Assembly: GCA_958496175.1 (NCBI GenBank)
Contig: OY292276.1
Coordinates: 49,303,080 to 49,367,079, forward strand
DNA: 64,000 bases
Reading direction: 5' to 3'
From: Sisyra terminalis
Lineage: Eukaryota; Arthropoda; Insecta; Neuroptera; Sisyridae
Below are positions 1-10,539 of this stretch, piece by piece; the first letter of the stretch is position 1; every line of letters starts with the position of its first letter. The notes under the pieces were generated by a model. It saw only the letters and a program-made list of their open reading frames with translations, was not told where the DNA came from and ran no database searches. Position numbers and translations under genes: made by a program.

Positions 1-318
1 ATGACTTTAGGTGAAAATATAATATCATCATTTTACTTGTAAATAGAAATTTGAAAATCGAGAACTAGAAGTTCCAAATATACTGTACCCCTTTTTTCCT
101 AAGTAAGTATATAGGAATCATACATGTGATTGTAGGTGGCATGGAGGGAGGGGGCTAGTGAATTAGTGAGTTATTCGAATCCTTGGAACAAAAATACTTA
201 GGGATAATAAACAGGGATGGATTTTCATCTTCCCTCGTCAGGCCATGGCTTAGGGGGATGAAGTTTTAAGGGCGAAAAATTTTAAGAGCAATTCAAATTC
301 ATAATCTGTTTAGGAATA

Positions 319-502
319 CAGTATAATCTCACTAATCCGGCACTATTAAAAACCAAAGGGTACCGGATTACTGGATTATAGTGAAAAGTCATAGTATCAA
401 ATGTATGCACAGGTATAGAGGGGCGAGGGAGGCGTGGGTGTAGGGTGCCGGATTATTGGACGTGCCGATCTATCGAAGTGCCGGATTAGTGAGATTATAC
501 TG
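319..502. mobile_element. pogo/Tigger-like MITE, copy 1
   Basis: A non-autonomous element of 184 bp with terminal inverted repeats reading CAGTATAATCTCACTAATCC and its complement at the right end. It is flanked by TA on both sides (317-318 and 503-504), the target duplication of Tc1/mariner and pogo elements. The interior repeats the words 'ccggatta' and 'gccgga' in both orientations. Two further copies lie at 6679-6910 and 55020-55234. No transposase is encoded. The class assignment rests on TIR style and the TA target. Confidence 0.8.
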
Positions 503-596
503 TATATTGAATTGTTTATGAACATATGAACAAATTTCTCTTTTTGAGGTAGAACCATATTAGGTATCAGTTACTATAAAATTTCAATTTTAAAGT

Positions 597-617
597 TTCC
601 AAACATATATATATATT

Positions 618-660
<43 letters not shown>
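597..660. repeat. (TA)n microsatellite abutting a foldback element
   Basis: An almost pure alternating TA tract with a few interruptions. It directly precedes the foldback element that begins at 661. Similar TA tracts lie at 1497-1508, about 1639-1661 and about 2100-2122, each at the edge of the same element family. This suggests that the element targets TA tracts or carries them at its ends. Confidence 0.8.
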
Positions 661-663
<3 letters not shown>

Positions 664-1496
664 GGTGATTTTCTTTTTTGGAACTATTTTTTTTTTTGCT
701 CCCATGCCGAAATTTTGTTGGAAATACTTCCAAAAAAAAAGTTTGAAAGTTTGAGCTCTTAATATTAATATTAAGTACTCGTTCACAGCGTGTGAATATT
801 TTCCATTTAAAATACACATAAACTTTGATTTTTTTTTTAAATTTTTGTAGTTCTGCGGCATTTTATGGTATCGCCTCGCCTCAAAGTTGGGATTTTTTTA
901 CAATTGTATGCTCTACAAAAGTGCTTATTTTTAATAATTTTTAATAAGGAATAAAAAATCAATACCTATTTTCTTAAATTTTACTCAATAATCCGTAAAA
1001 ATTTTATAGTAAGAGAAATTCAAGGCTCAATATCTCGAGATATATCGATCTTAGCAATTTGGTTTTCTGAAACTTTTTTGTAGGAAATTAAATTTCCTAT
1101 AAATTTGATATTTACATTTTTTTTGTAGGTCTTGTAATTCATGAGTAACTGAGAGAAAAATGAGAAATCTATGAAAAATCAAGGCTTAGTGACCCGTACT
1201 ACCTCGCCCGTGTAAATTACGATTTTGCCGCAATAGGCACTTTTGTAGAGCATACAATTGTAAAAAAATCCCAACTTTGAGCGAGGCGATACCATAAAAT
1301 GCCGCTGAACTATAAAAATTTAAAAAAAAAAATCAAAGCTTACATGTATTTTAAACGGAAAATATTCACACGCTGTGAACGAGTACTTAATATTAATATT
1401 AAGAGCTCAAACTTTCAAACTTTTTTTTTTGAAGTATTTCCAACAAAATTTCGGCATGGGAGCAAAAAAAAATAGTTCCAAAAAAAAATTACCCTA
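661..1496. mobile_element. Palindromic foldback element, 0.84 kb (FB1)
   Basis: The left arm starts TAGGGTGATTTTC and the right arm ends with the complementary ...ACCCTA. The arms also match through 'gctcccatgccgaaattttg', the shared 'gagctcttaatattaatatt' motif and 'atggtatcgcc'. They are about 300-350 bp each, around a centre near 1080. No coding capacity survives: the long minus reading frame at 574-861 lies mostly within the left arm and is not a gene. The TAGGGTG terminus recalls hAT-type ends and is shared with FB2 (16996-18136). Confidence 0.75.
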
Positions 1497-1638
1497 ATAT
1501 ATATATATTTTCATAATTTAGGGCTGGTATTTTCATATCTATATAGTGACATTTATTTAACCCCTGGCATGGAAGGCAAGGATGAGATTATAGACTTTAA
1601 TAATTATATGAAAGATTTTGCTTTCAGAGGGAGAATAT

Positions 1639-2103
1639 ATATATATATATATATATATAGGAAATTTAATTTCCTACAAAATAGTTACAGAAAACCAAAT
1701 TGCTAAGATCGATCTTCCTCAAGATATTGAGCCTTGAATTTCTCTTACTATAAAATTTTTTCGGATTATTGAGTAAAATTTAAGAAAATAGGTATTGATT
1801 TTTTATTCCTTATTAAAAATTATTAAAAATAAGCACTTTTGTAGAGCATACAATTGTAAAAAAATCCCGACTTTGAGGCGAGGCGATACCATAAAATACC
1901 GCAGAACTATAAAAATTTAAAAAAAAAATCAAAGTTTATGTGTATTTTAAATGGAAAATATTCACACGCTGTGAGCGAGTACTTAATATTAATATTAAGA
2001 GCTCAAACTTTCAGGGATTTTTTTTTGAAGTATTTACCACAAAATTTCGGCATGGGAGCAAAAAAAAATAATGATAGTCCCAAAAAAAAAAAACACCCTA
2101 ATA
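1639..2103. mobile_element. Truncated single arm of the FB1 family
   Basis: After a TA tract, 1662-2098 repeats the right arm of FB1 in the same orientation with many small differences. It carries the same 'gcacttttgtagagcatac' segment, the AATATTAATATT core and the terminal 'caccctaa'. The left arm is missing, so this is a broken copy. The plus reading frame at 1938-2240 lies inside it and is not a gene. Confidence 0.75.
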
Positions 2104-2123
2104 TATATATATATATATATATA

Positions 2124-3440
2124 AATATTCCCATTGGTAATATATACTCCAAATTGGAGTCAATGGGAAAAAATCGGTATAAATATATAAATCAAATAAT
2201 TATTATTTGTAAATTTATGTTAATTTCGAAAATAGTCTAATTGTCTGTAACAAAGGTGTAGGTATAAGTAAAACAATAAAAAAAAGTTAATATAAATCAG
2301 TAATTTTATTGATTCGTTTCATAAAGAATAATTTAATACACTTTGGTATTGTATGGATTTTATTAATAAAATAAAATAAAATAAAAAAAACAATAAGAAG
2401 TTCTTGAAATTTTCCTTAGTTTACATAAAATAGTAGAATGGAAAATTTTGAAAATTCTAGAAATATAAGTTTTTGGTTAATAGAGATTATATACGCTAAA
2501 ATTTATAGAGTTACAGTTTGATTATTGATAAAATTTGGTTTAAAATGTTTCGTTAAATTTTCAATATTTCCTTAGTTAAATAGGTAAATTCTAGTAAAAA
2601 GGCATTCTACTCCGTTAAGGACAAAAGTCTCAAAATCAAATTGAAATAATTTCATAATTTTCACCGATAACTTTTGTAAACTCAACTAAAGAAAAATTTA
2701 AATGATTTCAAAGGAAAATTAAACTTTTTGGTTTAGAATTTTCTACATAATATTTTGTGGTTTACGATGAAAGAATACATATCAAAAGAAAAATACATTT
2801 GTATAATAAAATCTTAATCTAAGACCTAAGTTATGCTTCATTAATTCCTTAATGCTCCATCTACTTGACATAATGTTTTGATAATTTTCCAATGAATTTA
2901 TTTTTCACAAACTTCCTTACATTTAATTAAATATAAGACTAAGACTTACGATTCAACCTCAAGCAATTTTACTTAAGCAATTCTACCCTTTTCACATTCT
3001 AAAATTAATTAACAAAATATAGGAATTATAATAAAAAAAACATACTTAGATAAAGTTTTTAAAACTATACTAACGATTTACAAAACATTGCATGTTTGGA
3101 ATTTTACAATACGTGAATATTTTTTTAAAAATTCTATATTTCTTCGTTGCATATATATTACACTTAAATCAGCAATAAATATTCTAATTCAATAATTAAA
3201 ACAGAAAAATTTAACAAATTCAATTGCTAATTATCTTATTTACTAAAATATTTAGTTAAAATAATATCGCCTCATATTGCTTATTGTTACAACTTATTAA
3301 TAAATACACTTAATAATGTTAATAATCACTTTAAAGATTCTTCCAAAATGAAAGTATAAGACCACCCAATTTGCTCAAAATCAAATGAAATTACGTTTTT
3401 ATTCTTGTAACAAGAGGATTTACAATAATATTCTTTAAAA
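2124..3440. other. AT-rich intergenic stretch, no gene seen
   Basis: Very AT-rich sequence with short homopolymers and no reading frame showing coding character on either strand. It lies downstream of the P450 stop codon at 3501 and probably holds the 3' flank of that gene. Confidence 0.6.
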
Positions 3441-3447
3441 AAAATCT

Positions 3448-3453
3448 TTTATT
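3448..3453 (-). terminator. Polyadenylation signal of the P450 gene
   Basis: The plus-strand text 'tttatt' reads AATAAA on the minus strand, about 48 bp past the P450 stop codon. This is the normal distance for a short insect 3' UTR. Confidence 0.6.
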
Positions 3454-3500
3454 CATAACAGTATACATGTCAACCTTTTAAGCAAATGGTGATGTTGAAC

Positions 3501-6500
3501 TTATCTAACTCTTTCCTGAGTTCTGCTGGAATCATTAGTCGTACATTGTGATCCTTCATCAGCCTTTTCTGTAGTTTCAATTAATGGGTTTTTATCGTCC
3601 TTTATCAGTGATGTAAGGACCTTTTTCTTGGTACGTGGTTCTAGTCGTAGTAAGGTACCATCTCTTCGTTTTAGTGTAATTTGTCCACTAAGACGAAATT
3701 CGCGTTGTTTTTTCGTCGAATAAACGTTGTACGATCGTAGAATATGCGAAAGTATAACTTTCATTTTTAGCATCGCATATTTGCCACCTAAAATTGATAA
3801 ATAATTTGATTAATGGCTTAAATTTTAAATGGAAGAAACCCGATTTTGATTTAATGTATTTTACATTGTTTGAATATTAAATATGTTTGATACTTCGGTA
3901 GGCAAAGTGTGTATGAGAATCAGTGTGTAGTTTTATTTGCATATATATGATTAACTAGCATTAGTAAGTGGTTTCATGGGAAAATAGTAATTCAATATTT
4001 TACTGAAAAACTTTTCTATGACCCACTCCTGGTTTTGTATTTCTATCAATGGCATAGCGTGCCTTGGAGGGGCCCTGTATCAAAGTTATTTGGGAGGTCC
4101 AAATGGAAGGAAAAGATTTCTCACAAAAAAAAAACAAAAATGTTTACATTAAATTAAATTAAATATTGGCTCATGTGTACTTTAGCACACCCATAATCTG
4201 GCAATGTTGCATTTTCGACTTGGTTTTTAATTTAATTCGCGATTAAATCAGTCCATAATGAAAATTTAGCCACAAAAGAGAGAATTATACTATATTAGAA
4301 TTGATTTAACAAAAATATCGCGAATTAAATTAAAAACAAAGTCAAAAATACAACGTTGCCAGATTGTGCGTGTGCTAAAGTACACTTGAGCCTAAATATT
4401 TATTGATTTTAAGTTATCACTCCCATAATATTAGTGGAACCATTCCCATAAATTATGGGAAACATTCCTAAAATTATAGGAACCATTCCTACAATGTAAT
4501 AGGATAAATTCCCATCGTTATTGGAACTGTTCCTATAATTTTGGGAAAATTTTCTATAATTATGGGAACTGTTTCTATAATATATGGTTGTAAATACTAT
4601 AATGGCATGGGAAGAAATTCTATAATATTATTGGAAAAGTTCCCATATTTTTCTCTCCGTGTAGACACGTATGAACGTTTTTTTTAAATATATTTTTTCC
4701 CGGGAAGCATGAGATTAAGTGATATTGGGAATAACATTTTACTAATTTTTGCTTACACACGTTAGGGGCCCCGGTAGCCCGGGGGCCCCGTATCATTGAT
4801 ATGGCTGATACAGCGATAACTACGCCCCTGAGTCTTATAGCAAAATAAGAAAATGTTCGCCCCTGATTTCTATTAAAGGGTTGTATTTATATTTGCTAGG
4901 AAGCAAAATTAATGTTCAAATATGAAAAAAAACCTGCCAAAGATAGGGATGAACAAAAAAAATTATATATTTCCCAATTAACGTTAAACGAAGATAAAAG
5001 GCGAAAGCCAAGTGATTAACTTTAAGTGATGTGTGCAGTTTTAATACTGTAAAAGCTAATCAAACATAATTTAGGTTTTGTCCATTCTGCTTTGGGAATT
5101 TTGATGTCAAAGATGCATTTTGGTTCCAAACACCTACTGTCGAAAAAAATGGGGAAATCTTGAAAATAATCAAAATACCGTAATTCTCCGCTTTACACTC
5201 GCTTAAAGGAAATTCGATATTACGGACATGGTTACTTAAGTATCAAAATTTGGGTATACGGATGAAATATTCGCAATCACGGACAATATATGTGCAGTTT
5301 TTCCTGTTTTGCTTATCTACATCTTTTGTGAGGAGTCCCAAAAATGAAATAATAAAAAAGATTTTAGTACATAAATGCAGTTTATGCTTGGTTTTGTTAT
5401 ATGAAGAATTCCAAAATTGTTATCAAACATTCTTACGAATTAGTATTTGATGTTTTGCGGTATAGAATAGTGTTAATTTATTTACGCTGTATATTTAATG
5501 GGAACCTAGAGTAAAATTGGGTTCTTTTACAGGTACTTTTAAAAGTTGGAATGCATCTATTACTATCCAATAGGATCTTATAGTAATAATGGTTTCATTT
5601 AATGGATTTTTGATTTACAGACAGTTTATGAGAAACGCATCCTATCCGTAAAGCGGGGGATTACTGTAAACAGAAATGAATACTGCCATAGTATCGCCGA
5701 AGGACAGAAAAAAATGAAACAATTATATTAGGGTAACTTCAAGAAAATACTTGATATTTGGAAGCCGCGATCGTTCACGTAAAAACTTTTTGGATCATAT
5801 TTCCAACGCCAAATTATAGGCCAAACGTCGTGAAATTTAACGTTTTCTAAGAAGAATATTGACTAGTAACGGCAAATGGATCTATACAAAAAATGATGTT
5901 AGCCAAGCATTCGACAAAGTATGGACCTTTCTAATGCAGAAGATCAAAACGATATTACCCGAACCGTTCGTAAGTATTTTCCGATTTTATATAGAAAACC
6001 GCAAATTCTATGTCACCTACGGGAAAGCTACCACTGCAAAACTTCAGATAGGGTTTGAAGTACCACAGAGCAGAGTCCTAGATATGCGTTTCATTCCTGG
6101 AGCTACCCTTCAGAGACCTTGTAAGGTACCTTTCTTAATAAACACGGTCTTCCCCCATTTGTTCTATTATCTCATTATCGATTATAAATCGATGTTACGG
6201 AAAAAAAAGAGAAAAAAGAAAATATTGAGGGCTAGTAAAGTAGTTCAAATGAAGGTCAAACGATCTGGAAGATTTTTCTATGATATGATAGCAGTGAAAT
6301 ATTATATACTGAAAGTTGTTTTCCAATAGTCGAAAGCTTATTCTAGACTTCTTTTGCCCAAAATCGAAACAGTTGTAAATAGCAATTGACCAGCGGAAAT
6401 ATAATGCGCTTTGGATGAAAGAATCGAAAATTACGATGGCAGACCTCTTAATATTAAGGGCTCAAAATTGAACAGTATATTTTTTTGTCAGACTTCGGAA

Positions 6501-9500
6501 AAAAACCAGAAACTGAAAAGAGAGTTGAAACAAATGACAACAATCAGCTAATTCAAATTTGAGTAAATGATTGTATTTTACTCACACGTATGTGTTTCCA
6601 ATCTTTACCGAGGTATACATACGTTTGCCTACTGTTATTATGATATGCACATTGTACATTCATTTTTTTTTGGTACTACAGTGTAATCTCACTAATTCGG
6701 CACTATTAAAAACCGTAGGGTGCCGGATTATTGGAATATTCGGATTACTGGATTATAGTGAAAAGTCATAGGTAATGAAGAAAATAAAACATTTCATAGA
6801 GTGAATAAATGTATGCGACGGTATAGAGGGGCGAGAGAGGCGTGAGTGGAGGGTGCCGGATTATTGGACGTGCCGATCTATCGAAGTGCCGGATTAGTGA
6901 GATTATACTGTATATAGATTTTAGCTTACCAACACAAGTTCTAGCGCCTGCTGAAAACGGCAAGAAGCTGTACGGATGCCTTGCCTTAACTCTTTCCGGC
7001 AAAAAATTATCCGGATTAAATTTATGCGGATTTTCATAACAACTTGCATTTCTGTGGACTTGCATCACAAAAATCATCACTGCACATCCCTTTGGCAAAA
7101 TTAAACCGTCCTCTAGTAAAACCAAGTAAATTTTGTTAATTTGTTGATACTTTTACAATCACTTGATACGTACCAAGTTTTAGATCTTCTTTCATTTTCT
7201 TTCCAATATAAGGGATAGCTGGATACAAACGTAAAGTTTCATTAATCACCCGTTCCATATATTCTAGTTTACAAATATCTTCGTATGTTACATCTCGATC
7301 TGAATCTCCAAAAACTTCATCCAGTTCATTGTGAATATTTTCTTGAACTTCCGGATGCAAACCGATCAAACTTAACGCGAATCCGGTGGTTCCCGTTGTT
7401 GTTTCTTGTCCCTAAAATAAGAAAAAAATGGGAAATCTTCCGAAGTTGAGTTGTGTTTAGTTACTTACTGCAAACATCATTGTTAAGACTTCGTCCATGA
7501 TTTCTTGGTCGGTTAGTCCTTCACCGTCTTGGGATGCTTCTATTAATAAATCACTTAAGATAGCTTTTTTTCGATCATCTATTTCTCCAGTTTCAATTTC
7601 ATGTTGGCGTCGTTGCATAAATTCTTTACGTCTCTGTTTTATTACGTGGGCAGTTAAGGGATGAACTATTGCCAAGCATTCGTCTTGCTTCTTTTTTAGG
7701 GAAGAAAATTTGAAGATGAAGTCATTGCGGAGCCAAATCGTATACAGGCGAATTTGAACAATTTTCAGTAAACTGCAAAATTCAATCTTAATTAATTACT
7801 TTAAACAATAAAAATTTGATAAAAAAATTTCAACAAGTTGTGTCCATACTTTACATAATATTATTTAATTTTTAGCAGGAAAGTGGACTTTAAGGATGTA
7901 AATCCATATACTTATAATTAATTCAGCGACATTTTGATCCTTTATTTGACCTTCATCAGACTTCTAAAAAATCATATTAATACAAACACAAGTTTACAGA
8001 ACTTTTTAGGACATTCTTAATTGTTAAATTGTTCATTTACCTTAATATGTTTTATATAATCAAAATAAGATTTTTTTTCGCTGACTTTGAACAGTTATAC
8101 TGTGTATACAATATATAAGATATATTGCAGTCCAATTTATGTAGTATAATTGAATATAATTATATATAAAAAAATCATAACACAAACATAAATTTGAACA
8201 GAAGTTAAAACAAAAATATTCGTGACGTATTGCCCAGATACGTATTTCGATTGCCAAGCAACCTTCATCAGTGGTCATCAAGTAGTTTGGATCACTCCGT
8301 AACTGCTTTGTGATGATTCTTGACTGAGGAAGATTGGTTGGCAATCGAAATACGTATTTGGGCAATACGTCACGAATATTTTTGTTTGAACTTCTGTTCA
8401 AATTTATGTTTGTGTTATGATTTTTTTATATATAATTATATTAAATTATACTACATAAATTGGACTGCAATATATCTTATATATTGTATACACATGTTTT
8501 ATATACTTTATATTATAGTTATGTACTTTATATTAAGATAAATGAACAATTTAACAATTAAGAATGTCCTGAAAAGTTCTGTAAACATGTGTTTGTGTTA
8601 ATATGATTTTTTAAAAACCTGATGAAGGTCAAATAAAGGACCAAAACGTCGCTGAATTAATTATAAGTATATGGATTTACATCCTTTAAGTCCACTTTCC
8701 TGCTAAAAATTAAATAACTTCAACAAGTTTCAACTAATTCACTGTGCCTTAATTAATAACTAGAAGAATTATAAAAAGAGGAGAAAGAAAAATGAATTTT
8801 GTTTAAGACGTCGCTGAATTAATTATTAGTATATGGATTTACATCCTTTAAGTCCACTTTCCTGCCAAAAATTAAATAATTTCAACAAGTTTCCACTAAT
8901 TCACTGTGCCTTAACTAATAACTAGAAGAATTATAAAAAGAGGAGAAAGAAAAATGATTTTTATTTATATTAGCAAATAATTTTTCTTCTGAAGAACGTT
9001 CTTACTTTTCAACAGCCTTCGAGTAAGCTACAGCTTGATCGCCCAAAGTATCACAGTTAACACCCATTGAGGTTTCTGAAAGAAAATGATGTCAATTTGA
9101 AATCAATTAAACATAGTACGATTATTGGATATACCTAGAAATACATTCATAGCTTCGACACACAAATAATCATTGATGTCAAATTCTGCCTTTCCAACTT
9201 CTTTGCTTAACAATTTGACCATATTTTTGGAATGTTTATTGAACGTTTCTAAAAACTGTTTTAACACATTCATGCCAAACGCGGGTAAAATCACACGTTT
9301 ATGCGCCTTGAATTTCGCACCTATTATCAATTTTTTTCCAATAAAAATATTTGGTTTGACTAACATAAATTTCCCAAAAAAAAAACACGTTACCTGAAGA
9401 GATAAGAATGCTATCACCAAGCCAAGGCTTGAAGAAGCTATACTCGTCCGCCTTTTCAACCTGATTTCGGCTGGCCCGAAGAACGACCTCAACATCTCGA

Positions 9501-10145
9501 GGATCAAAAATTGCCACATACAATTTAGGACCCATGTAAAGACCTATCATCCGCTTGTACTCCATTACCATTGCGGCTACTTTTTTGAAAACATCTAAAA
9601 CATAATTTAATTACTTCGAAACAATATGCTAAGCTAAGAAAGTTTAACTGTAAAAATAGATAAATGAAATTATTTACAAAAAAAAATCAACTGTAACCAA
9701 TTCCAACCAATTTTGGTCATTACTAATTTCTAAAATAAACAGTTCTATATTGATTATTTACGTTGGAATCACCATTTTCGTGTGTTATTATTGATAGAAA
9801 TGGCGCTAATTAGCACTAATTCCAATTGAAATTTTAAATATAGCTGGTTAAAACGAATGTTTCACCCAAATATGAAAGTCAACAGATGAAAAAAACTAGG
9901 CTTTTAAATAATTTGTAACTGTTAATTTTAATAATATAGAAAATATTTACAAATTTTTTGGATTTAAAATAATATTGGAATAACAATTTACCTTCCGGTC
10001 TTCCAATAAAGTTGTGTGCATTTCCGATTAATGGGAGACTTTGGGGGCCAGGAATTGGCGGATATTTTTTCGATTCCACCCATTTTCGTACGGCATAAAA
10101 CGTTGTGAATATCGTCACCCATATGAATATTAATCCTGCGATCAT
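3501..10145 (-). CDS. Cytochrome P450, CYP4-like, 8 coding exons, 540 aa
   Basis: Minus-strand exons, in transcript order: 9992-10145, 9394-9594, 9135-9320, 9006-9075, 7469-7772, 7174-7411, 6930-7112, 3501-3787. All junctions are GT-AG with matching phases, and the total is 1623 nt (540 codons plus stop). It is a heme-thiolate monooxygenase of the ER membrane. Residues 2-19 form the N-terminal anchor, followed by PPIPGP (29-34). The I-helix motif is AGQETT (305-310), the K-helix motif is ETLR (E363, R366), and PERV follows at 423-426. The heme loop is FSAGARTCVG (437-446) with Cys444 as the iron ligand. The layout and the ETSMGV segment fit clan 4 (CYP4). The last intron is 3.1 kb and full of repeats. 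One oddity: the helix-C WxxxR motif reads F122-K-A-H-K126. Substrate is unknown; insect CYP4 enzymes act on fatty acids, hydrocarbons or xenobiotics. The acceptor at 10162-10163 puts 16 nt of 5' UTR before the ATG. Confidence 0.93.
4168..4392. mobile_element. Palindromic hAT-like MITE, copy 1, in the P450 intron
   Basis: The two halves are near-complementary: GGCTCATGTGTACTTTAGCA at the left against its complement ending in GAGCC at the right. An exact 8-bp target duplication TAAATATT flanks it (4160-4167 and 4393-4400). An 8-bp duplication points to hAT. Related copies lie at 14284-14598, 36573-36765, 43736-43932, 45712-45917, 55335-55864, 55898-56118 and 60640-60800. Confidence 0.85.
4419..4665. 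repeat. Iterated short palindromes around TTCCCATAATTATGGGAA
   Basis: A chain of about ten degenerate units, each variants of 'ttcccataattatgggaac' or 'attcctataattttggga', spaced about 30-35 bp apart. It ends at 'ttctctccgtgta', a sequence that looks like a MITE terminus. Each unit is itself palindromic. It lies in the last intron of the P450 gene. Function unknown. Confidence 0.6.
5859..6130 (+). pseudogene. Decayed jockey/I-type reverse transcriptase fragment
   Basis: The plus-strand translation shows NDVSQAFDKVW, then ENRKFYVTYGKATTAKLQ and GFEVPQSRVLDM. This is the order of non-LTR reverse transcriptase blocks (DVSQAFDxVWH, then NRxFxVxxG, then GVPQGSVLGP). The glycines and prolines of the last block are damaged and no YADD box follows in frame. 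The ORF runs on to 6329 without similarity. It lies in the last P450 intron, antisense to that gene. Confidence 0.7.
6385..6495. mobile_element. Fragment of the AATATT-core foldback family
   Basis: Contains 'gcagacctcttaatattaag' followed by 'ggctcaaaattgaacagta'. This is the same word order as the arms of the kilobase foldback elements (an imperfect CCTCTTAATATTAATATTAAGAGCT core). Only one short arm fragment is left. Confidence 0.45.
6679..6910. mobile_element. pogo/Tigger-like MITE, copy 2, beside a P450 splice donor
   Basis: Starts CAGTGTAATCTCACTAATTC and ends with the inverted 'gtgagattatactg', flanked by TA (6677-6678 and 6911-6912). It is longer than copy 1 because of an internal segment around 6765-6815. 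The right end is 19 bp from the P450 exon that encodes the heme loop (exon boundary 6930). The plus reading frames at 6571-6771 and 6842-7039 run through it and are not genes. Confidence 0.85.
7925..7962 (-). ncRNA. Hammerhead motif, family A, damaged core
   Basis: Minus strand: CTGATGA, then A-GGTC, loop AAATAAAG, GATC. The GAAAC box is mutated to AAAAT, with GTC following. Stem II can still pair, but the catalytic GAAA is lost, so this copy should be inactive. Confidence 0.6.
8234..8274 (-). ncRNA. Hammerhead motif, family B, complete core with palindromic stem III
   Basis: Minus strand: CCA, CTGATGA, A, stem II GGTTG/CAATC with loop CTTGG, GAA, then ATACGTAT, cleavage base C, and TGG. CCA and TGG pair as stem I. 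ATACGTAT is self-complementary, so stem III would form between two molecules (dimeric hammerhead). It lies in the sense orientation within the P450 intron between exons 4 and 5. Confidence 0.65.
8320..8362 (+). ncRNA. Hammerhead motif, family B, inverted partner
   Basis: Plus strand: CTGAGGA, A, stem II GATTG/CAATC with loop GTTGG, GAA, palindromic ATACGTAT, U at the cleavage position, TGGG. Box I fits CTGANGA. Stem I is poor because the 5' flank reads TTGA. It is the mirror copy of 8234-8274. Confidence 0.55.
8617..8653 (+). ncRNA. Hammerhead motif, family A, one core change
   Basis: Plus strand: CTGATGA, A, GGTC, loop AAATAAAG, GACC, then AAAAC in place of GAAAC, then GTC and GCTGAATT. One G-to-A change in the GAA box separates it from the intact copy at 49817-49854. 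Confidence 0.6.
8647..8956. repeat. Direct tandem duplication of about 150 bp, starting at the hammerhead cleavage site
   Basis: 8647-8795 and 8808-8956 are near-identical, from 'cgtcgctgaattaatta' through 'atggatttacatccttta' to 'aaaaagaggagaaagaaaaa'. The duplicated unit begins at the GTC cleavage triplet of the family A motif, without the rest of the ribozyme. Confidence 0.8.
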
Positions 10146-10539
10146 TTTGTTGACTTATAATCTATATATTTATAAGAGAAAAAAAATCATTAATTAGATT
10201 AAATATTCGAGGAAGTTAGGAAGGAAAATTTTTTGGGTTGTAATAGTAATTGATCCCACTTAATGTTGCGGTGAAAAAATTATTGATTGATACACCAATA
10301 GATTCAAATACTTATTTATTTTAAGTAGGTATATTTAAAGTATATACTTAAATATATTTATTTAAATAATCCTATAAAAAATGTTATGGAGATAAAAGTC
10401 CGGAGCTAAAATCACACTTTATTTCATTTTTTATTAACAGATATATGTACATGGAGCTACGTATATGACTGTACCTTAAGTTGGACCAAAAAAATTGTTT
10501 TTTTTTAAAAATAAATATCAAAAATTTCCATTCTTTCAG

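Larger units (their letters stand above)
7860..8717. mobile_element. Nested foldback repeats with hammerhead motifs (Penelope-like), in a P450 intron
   Basis: Outer arms 7860-8050 and 8540-8717 are inverted copies running from 'ttagcaggaaagtggac' through 'atccatatact' to 'cttcatcag' and 'aggacattcttaattg'. Inner arms 8060-8300 and 8320-8545 are a second inverted pair with different sequence. All four arms carry a hammerhead-type motif, listed separately. The outer family recurs at 39157-39460 and 49748-50139 without the inner pair, so the inner pair looks like a later insertion. Penelope-like elements are known to have inverted or tandem terminal repeats with minimal hammerheads. No reverse transcriptase is present here. 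Confidence 0.7.

Noticed and set aside
574..861. Open reading frames on both strands at 574-861, 617-817 and 1938-2240
   Set aside because: They lie within the FB1-family foldback arms and TA tracts; the runs of I, Y and K residues come from TA repeats and poly-A.
4040..4835. A DNA transposon between 'cttggaggggccctgtatca' (4074) and 'ggggccccgtatcattgat' (4782)
   Set aside because: The GGGGCCC words are direct and inverted in a confusing way, and no target duplication could be read. The region also contains the hAT-like MITE and the palindrome chain.
8060..8541. Two almost identical opposite-strand proteins at 8060-8401 and 8320-8541
   Set aside because: Their likeness comes from the inverted arms of the hammerhead foldback. 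They contain the ribozyme region and no protein family feature.
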